A stretch of DNA of 64,000 nucleotides, from the NCBI GenBank assembly GCA_019650355.1, contig BOWX01000002.1, positions 62,001 to 126,000 of the forward strand, given 5' to 3'. The position numbers and the translations under genes were made by a program. Positions 29,065-39,805 of this stretch are shown in pieces (positions within the stretch are counted from its first letter, which is position 1; each line of letters starts with the position of its first letter). This stretch comes from Fidelibacterota bacterium (GTDB lineage Bacteria > Fidelibacterota > Marinisomatia > Marinisomatales > Marinisomataceae). The notes beneath the pieces are model-generated. The model made no database searches and had not been told where the DNA came from. It was given only the letters and a program-made list of their open reading frames with translations.

Positions 29065-29861
29065 AAAATATTTCCTATTTGTTCTCTTAATTTTTCAGCT
29101 TGCATTTTTAAGCTTATTGCATACTTAGATACTCTTTTATCCAAAAACTTAGATAATATCGTATTAGACTCTCTATTGATTTCCTGTAAGATGAAATTAA
29201 TTTTTTTTCCAGATAATTGCTTTGATTTAATTGATTGAGATATCTGAATTAAATGACTATTAATTCTATCAATCTCTTCTGAAATATCAATCTTTTCTAT
29301 CTCATCAATTACGTCATTATTTGACTTTAAATTTATTTTACTTGCATGTACTTTTTCTTGAATTTTTTCAATCTTCAATAGATCTTTTTTAGCTATATCC
29401 AAATAACCATTAAATTCTTTTTCTATTACAGCTCCTTCTTTATTGCGCATATCAATCAATTCTTTTGTAGCAATTTTTAATGATGAGAAAATCTTTTTTT
29501 GAATGGAACTACTATGTGGTACATAGCTTAAAATATCATTATTTCTTAGCAATTGGCTGTAATTCAAATCAATATCGTACTTTTTTTCAATTTCTTTATA
29601 TGCTTTTAAAACACTCGATGTTTTTTGACTATTAAATCTAAAAGTATCTTTTGAATCTACTTTTATAAACAATGTTACGGAGCCTCTCAATAGTTGTTTT
29701 TTTAAATAGTTTCTAATCTTGTATTCAAGTGGACCAGATAAATCAAAGGATTTTGTATTCAATTCGAAATACCTTGAGTTAAAAGATTTTAATTCAATAT
29801 TTATTGAAAGACTGGAATCCTCGTAGCTCGAAGAACCAAAACCTGTCATACTAACTAACAT
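29061..29861 (-). CDS. yicC: YicC-family endoribonuclease
   Basis: A 266-residue protein starting MLVSMTGFGSSSYE, with SFNSRYFELNTK and the C-terminal GKKINFILQEINRESNTILSK signature of YicC/DUF1732. E. coli YicC has been described as an RNase; I assign the family rather than a substrate. It precedes gmk and its ATG overlaps the stop of the MFS gene by one base. Confidence 0.94.
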   Translation of the reverse strand: MLVSMTGFGSSSYEDSSLSINIELKSFNSRYFELNTKSFDLSGPLEYKIRNYLKKQLLRGSVTLFIKVDSKDTFRFNSQKTSSVLKAYKEIEKKYDIDLNYSQLLRNNDILSYVPHSSSIQKKIFSSLKIATKELIDMRNKEGAVIEKEFNGYLDIAKKDLLKIEKIQEKVHASKINLKSNNDVIDEIEKIDISEEIDRINSHLIQISQSIKSKQLSGKKINFILQEINRESNTILSKFLDKRVSKYAISLKMQAEKLREQIGNIL

Positions 29862-31000
29862 TATGCTTCAACCTTTCTTTTCATATTCAATAAATAAAGT
29901 AATAATACTCCAATAGGAAACAGTAGTGAAAATATAGGGAAAATTAATTTAAAACTATAGTTATCTGCTATTAATCCTCCTAAGTATGCTGCTAAACCTG
30001 AAAGACCAAACATTAGGAAAAAGTTTAAACCAAAGACAACTGATCTTATCCTTAATGGAGTAATATCTTTAATTATAGAATTAATTAATGGTTGAATTGA
30101 GTACATAATAATTGCCAAAAGAACTGAAACAATTACAATCAATATTTTTCCGACAAAAATTATTGATATGAATAAAGGAAGAAGTAGGAGAAAAACTGTT
30201 GACAATAATTTAATTCTATCAAATTTATCTCCAAGATATCCTGATAGAATTTGTCCTAAAAAACCTGTTAACATAATTGCTGATACAATAGAATTTGCGT
30301 TCGAGCCAAAATCTAAATTAAACACTGAAGGAATAAATGTGTTAAATACTGTAAAAGATAAACCTACAACGAATGAAATTAAGAAAAAAATTGATAAAAT
30401 TGAGTTCTGTTTTTTATCGTTAAAGTCATTTAGGCTAATAATGTCCATTTTTTCAGTATTTGGGATAAACTTCATTGAAAGAGGCAATAAAAAAGCATTT
30501 AAAATTGCAGTGAAAATAAATGCATAATGCCAACTAAAATACAATAAAGAAAAATATGATATTAGAGGACCTAAAGAAACACCAATTGATCCAAAGACTC
30601 CATGAAATGCATTTGCCTTTGCAATATTTTTGTCAAAAGTTTCTGAAATTAATGTTAGAGAAACAGGATGATGAATGCTCGCGAAAAGTCCCAATAGAAT
30701 ACTGCTTAGCGAAAACATTAGAACACTATTTGAAACGCTCACTAAAAGCGCAGAAAATAAAATTCCCAATTGAGAAAATACAATTAATTTTTTTGGTCCG
30801 TACTTATTGTACAAAAAAGACATTGGAAGGGAGCCAACACCAAAACAGAAACTCACAATACCAAATATTAGCCCTACTTCGGCTGCATTTAGAGAAAAAA
30901 AATCAATTAAATTTATATACATACTTGGAATCAACATCATAATGATGTGATTTGACATGTGAGATAAACTTAAAACAAATAGAATGGATCTAGAAGGCAA
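29861..31000 (-). CDS. Major facilitator superfamily transporter (Fsr-like)
   Basis: The 379-residue protein has about twelve hydrophobic helices and the MFS motif A-like FLYNKYGPKKLIVFSQ between helices 2 and 3 plus GYLGDKFDRIKLLS between helices 8 and 9. The early helices (LSLSHMSNHIIMMLIPSMY) and HHPVSLTLISE resemble fosmidomycin-resistance-type exporters. The substrate is unknown. It sits between rplS and yicC. Confidence 0.85.
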   Translation of the reverse strand: MPSRSILFVLSLSHMSNHIIMMLIPSMYINLIDFFSLNAAEVGLIFGIVSFCFGVGSLPMSFLYNKYGPKKLIVFSQLGILFSALLVSVSNSVLMFSLSSILLGLFASIHHPVSLTLISETFDKNIAKANAFHGVFGSIGVSLGPLISYFSLLYFSWHYAFIFTAILNAFLLPLSMKFIPNTEKMDIISLNDFNDKKQNSILSIFFLISFVVGLSFTVFNTFIPSVFNLDFGSNANSIVSAIMLTGFLGQILSGYLGDKFDRIKLLSTVFLLLLPLFISIIFVGKILIVIVSVLLAIIMYSIQPLINSIIKDITPLRIRSVVFGLNFFLMFGLSGLAAYLGGLIADNYSFKLIFPIFSLLFPIGVLLLYLLNMKRKVEA

Positions 31001-31003
31001 GCT

Positions 31004-31324
31004 TTACTTCTTTTCTGCAAGACGAGCAGCTTTACCGGATAATCCACGTAAATAGTACAATTTAGCTCTTCTTACTTTATTTACTCTATCAACTTTTATA
31101 GATGCGATTGATGGAGAATGAAGTGGAAAAATTCTTTCGACTCCAATACCATTAGAAATTTTTCTTACAGTAATTGTTTCAGCGATACCGGACCCCTTAC
31201 GAGCAATAACAGTACCTTTATATAACTGCTGTCTTACTTTTTGACCTTCTCTAACATTAACGTAGATTGAAAGGACATCTCCTGCTTTAAAATTTGGTAT
31301 ATCTTCTCTTAATGTATTGCTCAT
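31004..31324 (-). CDS. rplS: 50S ribosomal protein L19
   Basis: A 106-residue protein with [33 protein letters not shown] and [19 protein letters not shown], all diagnostic for L19. It lies 1 base after trmD, as in the usual rpsP-rimM-trmD-rplS operon. Confidence 0.97.
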   Translation of the reverse strand: MSNTLREDIPNFKAGDVLSIYVNVREGQKVRQQLYKGTVIARKGSGIAETITVRKISNGIGVERIFPLHSPSIASIKVDRVNKVRRAKLYYLRGLSGKAARLAEKK

Positions 31325-31325
31325 T

Positions 31326-32009
31326 TTATTTTTTCTCCAAAAGATCAGGTCTTCTTTCTTTTGTAATTTCTAACTTTTTATCATTACGCCATTTTTCAAT
31401 TGCCTTATGATCGCCTGATAATAATACTTCTGGAACTTTTAATCCATCAATTTCATTAGGCCGCGTAAAATAAGGAGCATCTAGTAAATCGTCAACAAAA
31501 GAATCAGTCATTGCTGAATTTAAATCATTTAAAACACCTGGAACTAATCGTGCAATTGAATCAAAGATAATCATTGTTGATAATTCGCCGTTTGAAATGA
31601 TAAAATCTCCAATTGATATTTCTAAATCGACATATTTTTCAATAACTCTTTCATCTATACCTTTATAATGTCCACAAATAAAAATTAAAGAGCTCTCATT
31701 GCTAAGATTACTGCTTATTTTATGATTTAAAACTTTTCCTTTTGGAGAAGGAAAAATTATTTTAGGCTTTTTTTGTGATTTTGATATACAATATTCAATA
31801 GCGCTAAACAGAGGTTCGCACATCATAACCATTCCACTTCCACCTCCATACGGTTCATCATCGATCTTTTTATAATTATCTTTGGTGAAATCTCTAAGAT
31901 TAACAGTCTCAATTTTAAGGAGACTTTTTTTTACTCCTTGATTAGCTATATTGTTTTCGATTAGAGTATTTATCGAATCAGGAAATGGCGTTATAATATA
32001 AACTTCCAT
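31326..32009 (-). CDS. trmD: tRNA (guanine37-N1)-methyltransferase
   Basis: A 227-residue SPOUT-family enzyme with the trefoil knot: [17 protein letters not shown], the SAM-binding [12 protein letters not shown] and [11 protein letters not shown], and [17 protein letters not shown] at the C-terminus. It protects G37 of tRNAs from frameshifting. It lies between rpsP and rplS, with no rimM in between. Confidence 0.97.
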   Translation of the reverse strand: MEVYIITPFPDSINTLIENNIANQGVKKSLLKIETVNLRDFTKDNYKKIDDEPYGGGSGMVMMCEPLFSAIEYCISKSQKKPKIIFPSPKGKVLNHKISSNLSNESSLIFICGHYKGIDERVIEKYVDLEISIGDFIISNGELSTMIIFDSIARLVPGVLNDLNSAMTDSFVDDLLDAPYFTRPNEIDGLKVPEVLLSGDHKAIEKWRNDKKLEITKERRPDLLEKK

Positions 32010-32035
32010 ATGATAAGTAAATTTAAGTAATGAAC

Positions 32036-32958
32036 TTATTTTTCTTTTAGCTGACTTTTTGTTCTCAGATTCTTCTGCGGAGCTTCTTCAGCTACTTCCT
32101 CTGCAGGTGCTTCCTTCTGCTGGGCTTCTTCAGCTACTTCTGCAGGTGCTTCTTCTGCTGGAGTTCTTCTATCTGCAGGTGCTTCTTCATGCTAGCTTCT
32201 TCAGCAGCTCTTCCTCTGCAGGTGCTTCTTCTAGCTGGAGTCTTCTTGCAGGGTTCTTCAGCTACTTCCTCTGCAGGTGCTTCTTCGCTGAGCTTCTTGC
32301 AGGGCTTCAGGAGCTTCTTCTTGAGCTTCTTCTGCTGGAGTTCTTCAGCTACCTGCTGGGCTTCTTCCTACTTCTTCTGCGGAGCTTCTTCCTCTGCAGG
32401 TGCTTCTTCACTACTTCTCTCTGCAGGTTTCTTCGCTACTTCTTCTGCGGAGCTCTTCTCTGCAGGTGCTTCTTCGCTAGTTCTTGCAGGTCTTCTTCTG
32501 CAGGTGCTTCTTCGAGCTTCTTCTGCGGGCTTTTCAGCTGGAGTTTCCTCGGCAACTTTAGCAGCAGCTTTCTCAGCTTTTAATTTTTCTTTTTTGTCCT
32601 TATTGGCTTTAATTCTATCTTGGATTACCTTATCTCTTTCTTTTTTCCATTCTTCAACAGCTTTCTCAATTTCTTTTTCAGATAATCCCTGCTTCATTAA
32701 ATGCCATCTGTATGCTAATCCTGATCTCTTCATTAACTTGTTAACAGGGTCTGTAACTTGTGCACCAAGCTTTAACCATTCAAGAATTCTATCTTCTTTT
32801 AGGACATAATTTTTCTCTTTATTGCTTTCAATTGGGTTGTACCAACCTACTTGCTCAATTGCAGAGCCGTCTCTTCTTTTTCTTGAATCAATAATTATAA
32901 TTCTATAAAAAGGTCTGTTTCTACGACCTATTCTTTTAAGTCTAATTTTTGTTGCCAT
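32036..32958 (-). CDS. rpsP: 30S ribosomal protein S16 with long Ala/Pro/Glu repeat tail (frameshifts in the tail)
   Basis: Residues 1-80 are a normal S16 (MATKIRLKRIGRRNRPFYRI, DGSAIEQVGWYNP). A charged helical region follows (KAVEEWKKERDKVIQDRIKANK), then a repeat tail built from EEAPAEE, PAEE and VAEE units coded by short tandem repeats. The frame shifts several times in the tail. The most consistent end, after correcting one T and one A, is SENKKSAKRK with TAA at 32036-32038. That would make a protein of roughly 300 residues, versus 80-90 for E. coli S16. Extended S16 proteins occur in some FCB bacteria, but the exact tail here is uncertain. Confidence 0.85.
32070..32540 (-). repeat. Degenerate tandem repeat coding the S16 tail
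   Basis: The minus strand repeats units such as GCACCTGCAGAAGAA and GTAGCTGAAGAA, about 12-15 bases each, for some 470 bases. Unit length varies by one or two bases in many copies, which breaks the frame. Such a region is prone both to real replication slippage and to sequencing or assembly collapse, so the copy number should not be trusted. Confidence 0.8.
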
Positions 32959-33041
32959 AAACTATTTTTCTCTTTTTTTAATTTTGTTATTAAAACAGGC
33001 GTAATTTGTCTAAAACTAATGAATACTACAAATGATTTATT

Positions 33042-35147
33042 TTATGAAAAATCAATGGACATAAGTTTTGAAATTCCTTGTTTTTCAGCTGTAACGCCAT
33101 AAATACAATCTGCTGATTCCATTGTCAATTTATTATGAGTTACCATAATAAATTGAGTGGTTTTACTGTAATCTTTTATCACATCAGTAAACTTTTTAAT
33201 ATTTATATCGTCAAGAGGCGCATCAATTTCATCTAAAATACAAAATGGACTTGGCTTGTACTGATAAATTGAGAAAAGTAATGCAATCGCAGTTAAGGAC
33301 TTTTCTCCAGCAGATAACATCTTTAGGGAATTATTTCTTTTTCCAGGAGGCTGAGCAAAAATATTTATATCAGAATTTAGAGGATCATTAGGATCTGATA
33401 ATTCAATTGAACCTTTACCCCCATTGAAAAACACTGTAAACATAGTTTCAAAATTTTCTTTGACTTGGTTGTATGTATCAAAAAACTGTTCTTGGGCAAC
33501 CATATCAATTTTTTTAATAGCTTCTTTTAAATTATTTTCAGCATCAATTAAATCAGCTTTCTGTTCCAAAAGATTATTTAGTCTTGCAGTTTTTTCTTCA
33601 TGTTCATCTTTGACTGCCCAATTAATTGGACCAATAGAATCAATACTTCTCTTTATTTTTTCTACTCTAAAAACCATATCTGAAATGTTGTAATCCTTAA
33701 CATCTCTTAAAACAATATCATTTCCAAACTTTTCAATAATATTCTGCTCTATTTGGGTTTTTTTTATTTTTGATTCTGCAATTTTCATCTCAGCTTCTTT
33801 TATTTCATAAAAAAGATCATCTTTACTGAATTTATCAGAATCAAGCTTTGCTCTTATTGACTCCATTTTGATAAATGCCTTATTTACATCATTCTCTTTT
33901 TTTTCTAAATCTAGATTATTTGAATTTATTTGGTCTTGAATTTTTTTAATGGATTCATCCATTTTTGAAAAATCAAATTCTTGCTCTTTTCTATATTTAT
34001 CTATTTTATCTTTATAATCTTGTATGCTTGCTTTTAATTTTTCATATTTTTTGTCAGTTTCAATTACAGTGTAATTATTATTTTTGAATTTTTCTTTGCT
34101 TTCATCTGATAAGCTATTAGTTACATCTTGATTTGAGACAATTTTAATATAATCTTTATCAAACTGGTTAAGTTGATTAATCTTTTTCTGAAGTTCGTCC
34201 TCGAGCAATCCGACACCTTTGGATGACTCTTGATTCTTTTCTTGAATCTCCGAAAGCAGCTTTTCTGTAAGCTTATCAACTTTCGCTTTCATTGTTGCTA
34301 AAGATTCTTTCTCTTTTAAATATGCTTCTCTGGAATTATCAAATTCAACACTTTCAACTTCTTTTTTAGAAGTAGTTTTTTGTAAAACTTTATTCTTTTT
34401 CTTTAACATTTCCTCAAGAGGTAAAATAACATTTTCAAGATCAGTTATTCTTGCTGAGGCTAGATCTAGTTCTAATTCTTTTAATTCGCTTGTAAGTTTT
34501 TCATGTCTCTTAAATCTTTTTAATTGCAAATCTAATGCCTTGACTTGAATTTCAATTTCTAAGATAATATCATCAATTCTTTCTAAATCTCTTGAATTCA
34601 AATCAAACTTTTTCAAAGCAGATCTTCTTTTGGCTTTATATTTATTTACTCCAGCAGCTTCTTCAAACATTTGCCTTCTACTATCATCTTTATCTGATAA
34701 TATTTGTTCAATCATATTTAATTCAATTACAGAGTATGCATCTGAGGTTAATCCAGTATCTACAAAAAGATTTGAAATATCTTTTAATCTGCAGTTATTT
34801 CTATTAATAAAATATTCACTTTCACCAGAACGATACAATCTTCTTCCAATTTCAACTTCAGAATATTCAACTGGTAACAATCCTTTATTATTTTCAATTG
34901 TTAAAAAAACTTCACATAGACCTAATGGTTTTACATTAGAAGCACCATTAAAAATCACATCTTCCATTTTTGAACTTCTTAATCTCTTAGTTTTTTGCTC
35001 ACCCAAAACCCATCTTATTGCATCTACGATGTTTGTTTTACCACAACCATTTGGGCCAACAATGCCTGTAATACCTGAATCAAATACAACGGTTTCTTTT
35101 TTTGCAAAAGATTTAAAACCAAAAATTTCTAATTTTGAAATATGCAT
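33042..35147 (-). CDS. smc: Chromosome-partition SMC ATPase, unusually short (701 residues)
   Basis: The N-terminal head has Walker A GPNGCGKTN at about 31-39 and RLRSSKMEDVIFNG. The C-terminal head has the signature LSAGEKSLTAIALL at about 611 and Walker B FCILDEIDAPLDD near 635-647. The frame is open throughout. Bacterial SMC is usually about 1,150-1,200 residues, with two long coiled-coil arms and a globular hinge of some 150 residues. Here only about 300 residues of coiled coil lie between the heads and no hinge-like glycine-rich domain is visible; a less helical stretch lies near 325-365. It could be a true mini-SMC or an in-frame assembly deletion. scpA/scpB are not adjacent. Confidence 0.88.
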   Translation of the reverse strand: MHISKLEIFGFKSFAKKETVVFDSGITGIVGPNGCGKTNIVDAIRWVLGEQKTKRLRSSKMEDVIFNGASNVKPLGLCEVFLTIENNKGLLPVEYSEVEIGRRLYRSGESEYFINRNNCRLKDISNLFVDTGLTSDAYSVIELNMIEQILSDKDDSRRQMFEEAAGVNKYKAKRRSALKKFDLNSRDLERIDDIILEIEIQVKALDLQLKRFKRHEKLTSELKELELDLASARITDLENVILPLEEMLKKKNKVLQKTTSKKEVESVEFDNSREAYLKEKESLATMKAKVDKLTEKLLSEIQEKNQESSKGVGLLEDELQKKINQLNQFDKDYIKIVSNQDVTNSLSDESKEKFKNNNYTVIETDKKYEKLKASIQDYKDKIDKYRKEQEFDFSKMDESIKKIQDQINSNNLDLEKKENDVNKAFIKMESIRAKLDSDKFSKDDLFYEIKEAEMKIAESKIKKTQIEQNIIEKFGNDIVLRDVKDYNISDMVFRVEKIKRSIDSIGPINWAVKDEHEEKTARLNNLLEQKADLIDAENNLKEAIKKIDMVAQEQFFDTYNQVKENFETMFTVFFNGGKGSIELSDPNDPLNSDINIFAQPPGKRNNSLKMLSAGEKSLTAIALLFSIYQYKPSPFCILDEIDAPLDDINIKKFTDVIKDYSKTTQFIMVTHNKLTMESADCIYGVTAEKQGISKLMSIDFS

Positions 35148-35151
35148 TTTT

Positions 35152-35496
35152 TTATCCTGGAGGCCATCCTAAAGATCTACCTCCAATGAAATGAAGATGA
35201 ATATGGTAGACTGTTTGTCCTCCATCTTCATTACAATTAAAAATAGTCCTATATCCTGATTTATCTATACCTAGTTTGATTGCCATCTTTTTAGCTGCTT
35301 GAAACATTTTGCCAATTAATTCAGTATCCTCAGCCTTCAAGTCGTTTAATGTCTCGATTTTCTTTTTTGGAATGATTAAAAGATGTATAGGTGCTACAGG
35401 ATTAATGTCATCAATTATAATTAAATCATCATCTTCATGATGAATAGTAGCAGGGATTTCCCTTAAAATTATTTTTTCGAAAATTGTTTTATTCAT
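35152..35496 (-). CDS. HIT-family purine nucleotide hydrolase/transferase
   Basis: A 114-residue protein with the histidine triad YHIHLHFIGGRSLGWPPG near its end and the substrate-loop IIDDINPVAPIHLLIIPKK. This is the HinT/PKCI branch. The start overlaps the rsmE stop by 8 bases, and smc begins 5 bases after its stop. Confidence 0.93.
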   Translation of the reverse strand: MNKTIFEKIILREIPATIHHEDDDLIIIDDINPVAPIHLLIIPKKKIETLNDLKAEDTELIGKMFQAAKKMAIKLGIDKSGYRTIFNCNEDGGQTVYHIHLHFIGGRSLGWPPG

Positions 35497-36211
35497 TATT
35501 TATCAATAATTCATTTATGATTGATATCAAAGAAACTATAGCAGTTTCAGTCCTTAATATAGTTCTCCCAAGATTAACTTTAATGAAATTTTTTTCATTT
35601 ATTATTTTTTTTTCATTCTCTGAAAAATCGCCTTCAGGCCCTACAATTAAATTAATTTTTTTATTTTTAGATAAATTTTTAATTGTATCTAATTGTTCAA
35701 TAATAGTTTTATCTGAATTTATCAAACATACAATATTTACAGATTGATCATCGTGCCATTCAGTAAAATTTTTTAATTTATTTAACCTTGGAAAATAAGC
35801 TCTCATACTTTGCTTACATGCAGAATGAATTGAAGATAAAAGCTTATCGTGATTTATTGAAGATTTTACAGATTTATCAAATCTAATTGGGGTTAATTCA
35901 TCAACTCCTAGCTCAACAGATTTTTCAAGAGCTATCTTGAATCTACTATTTTTAATTAAAGGCAGTGCAAGATGAACTTTATAATTTCTTTCATGTTTAA
36001 TAAACTCTTTATTTAAAATTTTACCTTTAACAGCCTTTTTATGCGCTTCATTTACAATAGCTTTGTAAATAGTTCCTTGTCCATCTGTAAGAGTTAATTG
36101 ATCGTTTTCTTTAAGTCTAAGGACAGAAACAACATGATGAGATTCTTTTTCATCAAGAACAAAGGTTGAATTCTTGATATTTTCCTTATTTATAAGTGAA
36201 AAATTACTCAC
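35489..36211 (-). CDS. rsmE: 16S rRNA (uracil1498-N3)-methyltransferase
   Basis: A 240-residue SPOUT enzyme with the N-terminal PUA-like part (SHHVVSVLRLKENDQLTLTDG) and motifs KSVELGVDELTPIRFDKS, LIVGPEGDFSENE and VNLGRTILRTETA. It methylates U1498 of 16S rRNA. It overlaps its neighbours on both sides. Confidence 0.95.
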   Translation of the reverse strand: MSNFSLINKENIKNSTFVLDEKESHHVVSVLRLKENDQLTLTDGQGTIYKAIVNEAHKKAVKGKILNKEFIKHERNYKVHLALPLIKNSRFKIALEKSVELGVDELTPIRFDKSVKSSINHDKLLSSIHSACKQSMRAYFPRLNKLKNFTEWHDDQSVNIVCLINSDKTIIEQLDTIKNLSKNKKINLIVGPEGDFSENEKKIINEKNFIKVNLGRTILRTETAIVSLISIINELLINNE

Positions 36212-36788
36212 GATTTATCTGATACTTTAGGAAGAGATAACCTCCTCCAAAATCATCTTTGGAATGAATTGGTTTATCTACATTTAAGTGGTCATAACCT
36301 AGCCCAAGAGATAATGTATTTCCTGAAGGTTGAGAAAAATTAACACCAAATCCTAAAGAGGCACCTAAATTAGTTTGCGATTCGGTACTGCTCCATTTTT
36401 TTGAAAAACTTGAAATTGTCTCATCGCCATCAACAGCAATAAAAGGTCCTATTGAAAATGTTATATATGGCCTAAAACTATTTGCTATTTGACCATCAAA
36501 TAAATAATAGTTTGTTCTAAAAAATAAAGGGAAAAGTAAAATATCTTTTTCTCCGGCAACTGTGAACTGATTATAGAATGGATCATAAATTGGATATTCA
36601 TCATTTCTTACATCATAAAATCTTAAATCTAAACCAATTGAAACGTTAGATTTTTGAAATTTTTCATATTCATACCCAAATCCATATCCATTATTTGCAA
36701 AAAGAAAATTTATATTTTGAATCTTATCTTGCGCATTCAATGAACCAATCATAAAGATGGTAATTAACAAAATTATAGCTTTATTCAT
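36204..36788 (-). CDS. Small outer-membrane beta-barrel protein
   Basis: ATG 36788 gives a signal peptide MNKAIILLITIFMIGSLNAQ; an upstream in-frame start would precede it with non-signal residues. The remaining 175 residues alternate polar and hydrophobic positions in strands (GYGFGYEYEKF, NVSIGLDLRFYD, FRPYITFSIGPFIAVDGD, TNLGASLGFGVNFS, LGLGYDHLN) and end FLKYQINRE. This suggests an eight-stranded OmpX/OmpW-like barrel. The specific function is unknown. It overlaps the small membrane protein upstream and rsmE downstream. Confidence 0.75.
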   Translation of the reverse strand: MNKAIILLITIFMIGSLNAQDKIQNINFLFANNGYGFGYEYEKFQKSNVSIGLDLRFYDVRNDEYPIYDPFYNQFTVAGEKDILLFPLFFRTNYYLFDGQIANSFRPYITFSIGPFIAVDGDETISSFSKKWSSTESQTNLGASLGFGVNFSQPSGNTLSLGLGYDHLNVDKPIHSKDDFGGGYLFLKYQINRE

Positions 36789-36924
36789 TATCTTCAAACT
36801 CAGCATCCTTTATTTTTTTAAAATCAATTTTTGTATCTTTTTTAACAACAATTTTTTCATCTTTTTTTGTTGAAATCCTGTATAAAAACCATAAAACTGC
36901 TATTGCGATAATGTATTTTATCAT
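36781..36924 (-). CDS. Small single-pass membrane protein of unknown function
   Basis: A 47-residue reading frame from ATG 36924 to TAA 36781-36783 begins MIKYIIAIAVLWFLYRIST and continues with a highly charged tail ending FEDNE. One N-terminal helix with a charged cytoplasmic tail resembles DUF4834-like proteins of Bacteroidota, but the match is only impressionistic. Support comes from tight packing: it ends inside the start of the barrel gene (AATGAATAA) and begins 1 base after the kinase stop region. Confidence 0.6.
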   Translation of the reverse strand: MIKYIIAIAVLWFLYRISTKKDEKIVVKKDTKIDFKKIKDAEFEDNE

Positions 36925-36925
36925 A

Positions 36926-37567
36926 TTATGATGGATTAAAATATTTTATACCTTGATGAGGCTGATGAATTTCATTAAGAAGATTTTCAAAATCCTCTGA
37001 ATTTTCTACAAAATCTATATTATTTGTATTTATAATTAATAATGGACCTTCTTCATAATTAACAAAAAATTCTTGATAACGTTCATTAACTTGATTGATA
37101 TAATCTTGAGTAACATGCTTTTCAAAATCTCTACCTCTTTTTTTAATATTCTTCATAAGTCTGGGAGTATCTGCCTGCAAATAAACTACTAAATCAGGCT
37201 TAACAATATCTTTTTCTAATATATCAGCAACATGTGAATAAAGTTTGAATTCTGCTTCTGAGTTCAAAGTAAAATCAGCAAAAAGTCTATCTTTTTCAAA
37301 CATATAATCTGTAACTACCCCTTTTTGCAGAAGATTCAATTGTCTAATATCTTTTTGTTGCTGTTGATATCTTTGAAGAAGGAAAAAAATTTGTGTCTGG
37401 AATGCATTTGATTCTGGATCATCATAAAAATCTTTTAGAAAAGGATTTTCCTCAAATTTTTCAAAAACTTTTCTAGCGTTTAGTTTGTCTGCAATGAGCT
37501 TGGCAAGACTTGTTTTTCCAACGCCTATCGGTCCTTCAATTGCAATATATATATCTAATTCTTTCAT
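36926..37567 (-). CDS. Deoxynucleoside kinase (dAK/dGK type)
   Basis: A 213-residue P-loop kinase starting IYIAIEGPIGVGKTSLAKLIA, with FEENPFLKDFYDDPE, FQTQIFFLLQRYQQQ, DYMFEKDRLFA and the LID segment MKNIKKRGRDFEKHV. It salvages purine deoxynucleosides. The FolK-kinase adjacency with a 4-base overlap is seen in Bacteroidota and relatives. Confidence 0.9.
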   Translation of the reverse strand: MKELDIYIAIEGPIGVGKTSLAKLIADKLNARKVFEKFEENPFLKDFYDDPESNAFQTQIFFLLQRYQQQQKDIRQLNLLQKGVVTDYMFEKDRLFADFTLNSEAEFKLYSHVADILEKDIVKPDLVVYLQADTPRLMKNIKKRGRDFEKHVTQDYINQVNERYQEFFVNYEEGPLLIINTNNIDFVENSEDFENLLNEIHQPHQGIKYFNPS

Positions 37568-38073
37568 GCTTTCTTATCAATAATATATTTTTGAACTACT
37601 GAAGTATCAGGACACTTTTCAAGTAAATCAACAATTTTAATATTAGTTTTAGGAAAAATTTCATCTGAAGCTAGTTCTGCTAAGGGAATCAAAACAAATT
37701 TTCTTAATAGAGCCCCTGGATGTGGTATTTGTAAATTTGGAGTATCTATAAAACTATCTTTGAAAATTATTATATCAATATCAATTGTTCGAGGTTGATT
37801 TTTTTGTCTTTTTTCTTCTCTGCCTAACATTTTTTCGATTTCATGAATCTTATCTAAAAGTTGAAAAGCAGTTAAAGTTGTTTCAAGCTCTAAAACAATA
37901 TTAAGAAAAGATGGTTGATTTTCATTATAAAGAGGTTCTGTTTTGTAAAATGAAGAAGATCTTATTTTTGAAATTTCGATATATGAACCCAACATTGCAA
38001 TAGATGAGGCAATATTCGATTCTTTATCTCCAATATTTGATCCAATGGATAAATAAACTTTATTTTTAAACAT
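37564..38073 (-). CDS. folK: 2-amino-4-hydroxy-6-hydroxymethyldihydropteridine pyrophosphokinase
   Basis: A 169-residue HPPK with YLSIGSNIGDKESNI, the catalytic loop EKMLGREEKRQKNQPRTIDIDII (the acidic pair in DIDI binds magnesium) and IPHPGALLRKFVLIPLAEL. It makes the activated pterin for folate synthesis; folP is not adjacent. Confidence 0.95.
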   Translation of the reverse strand: MFKNKVYLSIGSNIGDKESNIASSIAMLGSYIEISKIRSSSFYKTEPLYNENQPSFLNIVLELETTLTAFQLLDKIHEIEKMLGREEKRQKNQPRTIDIDIIIFKDSFIDTPNLQIPHPGALLRKFVLIPLAELASDEIFPKTNIKIVDLLEKCPDTSVVQKYIIDKKA

Positions 38074-38088
38074 AATACTATTTTACAA

Positions 38089-38120
38089 ACAAAAAACCCT
38101 CAATATAGAGGGTTTTTTGT
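38089..38120 (-). terminator. Intrinsic terminator after groL
   Basis: The inverted repeat ACAAAAAACCCTC / GAGGGTTTTTTGT, with loop AATATA, forms a 13-bp stem that ends in six T on either strand. It lies between the groL stop and the folK start. It therefore ends the groSL transcript, although the symmetric A/T flanks would also work from the other strand. Confidence 0.85.
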
Positions 38121-38151
38121 ATTTTATTTTCATTTTTATCAGAAAAATCAA

Positions 38152-39795
<1,644 letters not shown>

Positions 39796-39805
39796 TTAAT
39801 CCTCC

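Noticed and set aside
32059-32809. Long plus-strand Leu/Ser/Ala-rich frames opposite rpsP
   Set aside because: They are the complement of the S16 repeat tail; no start signal or family match, and the S16 core fixes the coding strand.
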